Shown here piece after piece: positions 5,492 to 6,577 of a stretch of 6,577 bases of DNA (positions are counted from its first letter, which is position 1; the number at the start of each line of letters is the position of its first letter). Origin of the DNA: an uncultured Collinsella sp. (GTDB lineage: Bacteria; Actinomycetota; Coriobacteriia; Coriobacteriales; Coriobacteriaceae); the NCBI GenBank assembly GCA_900752425.1, contig CAADVE010000109.1:1-6577 (forward strand). Reading direction: 5' to 3'. The position numbers and the translations under genes were made by a program. The notes beneath the pieces were generated by a model, which worked only from the letters and a program-made list of their open reading frames with translations, did no database searches and had not been told where the DNA came from.

Positions 5492-6547
5492 ATGCGCGCG
5501 TTTGATGTTGAGATGTCGCGCCGGGGGTTTGCCTCGGCGCTCGCCGCGGGCGCCCTGTCACTTGCGCTCGCGGGCTGTGGCGGCGGGGCTGCCGGTGCCG
5601 GGTCCGCCGCGGGCTCGGTTGCCACGGACGGCGCCGGTGCTGCCGCAGAGCCGGTCGAGGTGCACGTCGCCTCGCTCAAGGGTCCGACGTCGATCGGTCT
5701 GGTGCAGTTTATGGACCAGGCAGCCGATGGCGAGACAGACAATGAGTTCGACTTTGCGATCAACACTGCCGCCGACGAGATCGTGCCCAAGGTCATTCAG
5801 GGCGATGTCGATATCGCCCTGGTGCCCGCCAACGTGGCGAGCGTTCTCTACAACAAGACCGAGGGTGCGGTACAGGTCATTGATATCAATACGCTTGGCG
5901 TGCTGAGCGTGGTGACGGGCGACGCGGACGTGACTTCGTTTGGTGACCTGGCGGGTCGTACCGTCTACATGACGGGCAAGGGCACCACGCCGGAGTACGT
6001 CATGAACTATCTGCTGGAGCGCGCGGGCCTGACCGGTCAGGTGGCGCTTGAGTTTAAGAGCGAGCCCACCGAGGTGCTCTCGGCGCTGCTTGCCGATCCG
6101 TCTGCTGTGGGCGTGCTGCCCGAGCCCTTCAAGACCGCTGCCATTGCAAAGAGCGGAGGCAAGCTGTCGGCGCCGGTAAGCCTGACCGATGTGTGGGATG
6201 AGCTGGCGGGCGACACGGGCTCCCGTTTGCTGACGGGCGTAACCGTGGTGCGCCGTGCCTTTGCCGAGGAGCATCCCGAGGCCGTGGCGGAATTCTTGCG
6301 CTGCCATGCGGCGAGCGTTAAGGCCGTCAATGCGGCGCCGGCAGACTGGGCGCAGGCCGTGGTCGATGCTGGCATCGTGGACAACGCCAAGATTGCCGAG
6401 AGGGCGATTCCCGGGTGCATGCTTGTGTGCCAGACGGGCAAGGATATGAAGGCGGCACTTAGTGGGTATCTGCAGGTGCTGGCCGACGCGGACGCGAGCG
6501 CCGTGGGTGGTAAACTTCCGGCTGACGATTTCTACTACATGGAGTAG
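5492..6547 (+). CDS. ABC transporter substrate-binding lipoprotein (NMT1/SsuA-like fold)
   Basis: This is a predicted 351-aa extracytoplasmic lipoprotein that would capture a small solute for an ABC importer. The N-terminus has a twin-arginine-like SRRGF (9-13), a hydrophobic stretch, and a lipobox LAGC with the lipidated Cys at residue 29, followed by a Gly/Ala/Ser-rich tether to about residue 52. The mature part resembles periplasmic-binding proteins of the nitrate/sulfonate/thiamine-precursor class: an opening strand VHVASLKGPTSIG, then GDVDIALVPANVASVLYN, then LAGRTVYMTGKGTTPEY at the domain hinge. The substrate cannot be assigned. ATG 5492 is chosen because GAGGGG (5475-5480) is 11 nt upstream; ATG 5483 overlaps the hydrogenase stop codon (ATGCTAG) but is only 2 nt from that site, and ATG 5513 would begin at the Arg-Arg motif. 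The abutting arrangement implies co-transcription with the hydrogenase. Confidence 0.85.
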   Translation: MRAFDVEMSRRGFASALAAGALSLALAGCGGGAAGAGSAAGSVATDGAGAAAEPVEVHVASLKGPTSIGLVQFMDQAADGETDNEFDFAINTAADEIVPKVIQGDVDIALVPANVASVLYNKTEGAVQVIDINTLGVLSVVTGDADVTSFGDLAGRTVYMTGKGTTPEYVMNYLLERAGLTGQVALEFKSEPTEVLSALLADPSAVGVLPEPFKTAAIAKSGGKLSAPVSLTDVWDELAGDTGSRLLTGVTVVRRAFAEEHPEAVAEFLRCHAASVKAVNAAPADWAQAVVDAGIVDNAKIAERAIPGCMLVCQTGKDMKAALSGYLQVLADADASAVGGKLPADDFYYME

Positions 6548-6550
6548 CCC

Positions 6551-6577
6551 GTGCGTGTGTTTGCTCGAAAAATGACA
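6551..6577 (+). CDS. Start of the next operon gene, probably the ABC transporter permease (partial)
   Basis: A GTG at 6551 opens a frame that stays open to the window edge (nine codons, MRVFARKMT), with GGAG (6541-6544) 6 nt upstream and only 3 nt after the stop of the substrate-binding gene. An in-frame ATG at 6572 is an alternative start. A short basic N-terminus would suit an inner-membrane permease, and a permease gene commonly follows a substrate-binding gene, but the visible residues do not prove this. Confidence 0.45.

Noticed and set aside
4587..5561. 324-codon minus-strand open frame opposite the hydrogenase gene
   Set aside because: It is an antisense shadow of a gene with all three H-cluster signatures, with no Shine-Dalgarno or domain of its own.

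Overview
This window reads as chromosomal DNA of a high-GC anaerobe. The G/C-ending codon use, an oxygen-sensitive [FeFe]-hydrogenase, an EFR1-type flavodoxin-ferredoxin and a Gly/Arg-rich helicase-like tail together suggest a gut actinobacterium of the class Coriobacteriia, perhaps Collinsella. That taxonomic call is inference from gene types and style, not from a marker gene. All supported genes lie on the + strand.

Layout. Positions 1-132 are the 3' end of a gene with an RGG-rich tail, probably a DEAD-box RNA helicase, closed by a strong intrinsic terminator (167-202). Positions 203-750 hold no convincing gene. They carry a structured element bounded by a 26-nt inverted repeat (304-329 / 515-540) with an internal hairpin (427-473). 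After it comes a likely regulatory region: a 22-bp-spaced direct repeat (578-615), a 9-bp dyad (639-667) and a possible -10 box. Positions 751-1512 encode an EFR1-family flavodoxin-ferredoxin. Positions 1513-1851 are non-coding and contain a second dyad, a very stable 61-nt hairpin that looks like a minus-strand terminator, a 24-bp dyad that could be an operator, and a structured leader.

The core is a tightly packed operon. A 610-aa iron-sulfur flavoprotein (1852-3684) joins a NuoF-type [4Fe-4S] domain to a GltD-like FAD/NAD(P) module. It overlaps by 7 nt a 603-aa [FeFe]-hydrogenase (3678-5489) that has a complete H-cluster signature and a NuoG-like array of accessory clusters. This is followed immediately by a lipoprotein substrate-binding component of an ABC transporter (5492-6547). 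A further gene, probably the transporter permease, appears to begin at 6551 and runs off the window.

Working model. The flavoprotein exchanges electrons with NAD(P)H and passes them through its Fe-S clusters to the hydrogenase, which makes or consumes H2. The EFR1 protein upstream may be an additional low-potential electron carrier. The usual partners of a trimeric electron-bifurcating hydrogenase (a NuoE/HydC-like subunit and a NuoF/HydB subunit with its FMN/NADH domain) are not in the window. This is therefore a compact two-subunit arrangement whose electron donor and possible bifurcating ability are open questions. The transporter component is probably co-transcribed with the hydrogenase; its substrate cannot be read from the sequence.
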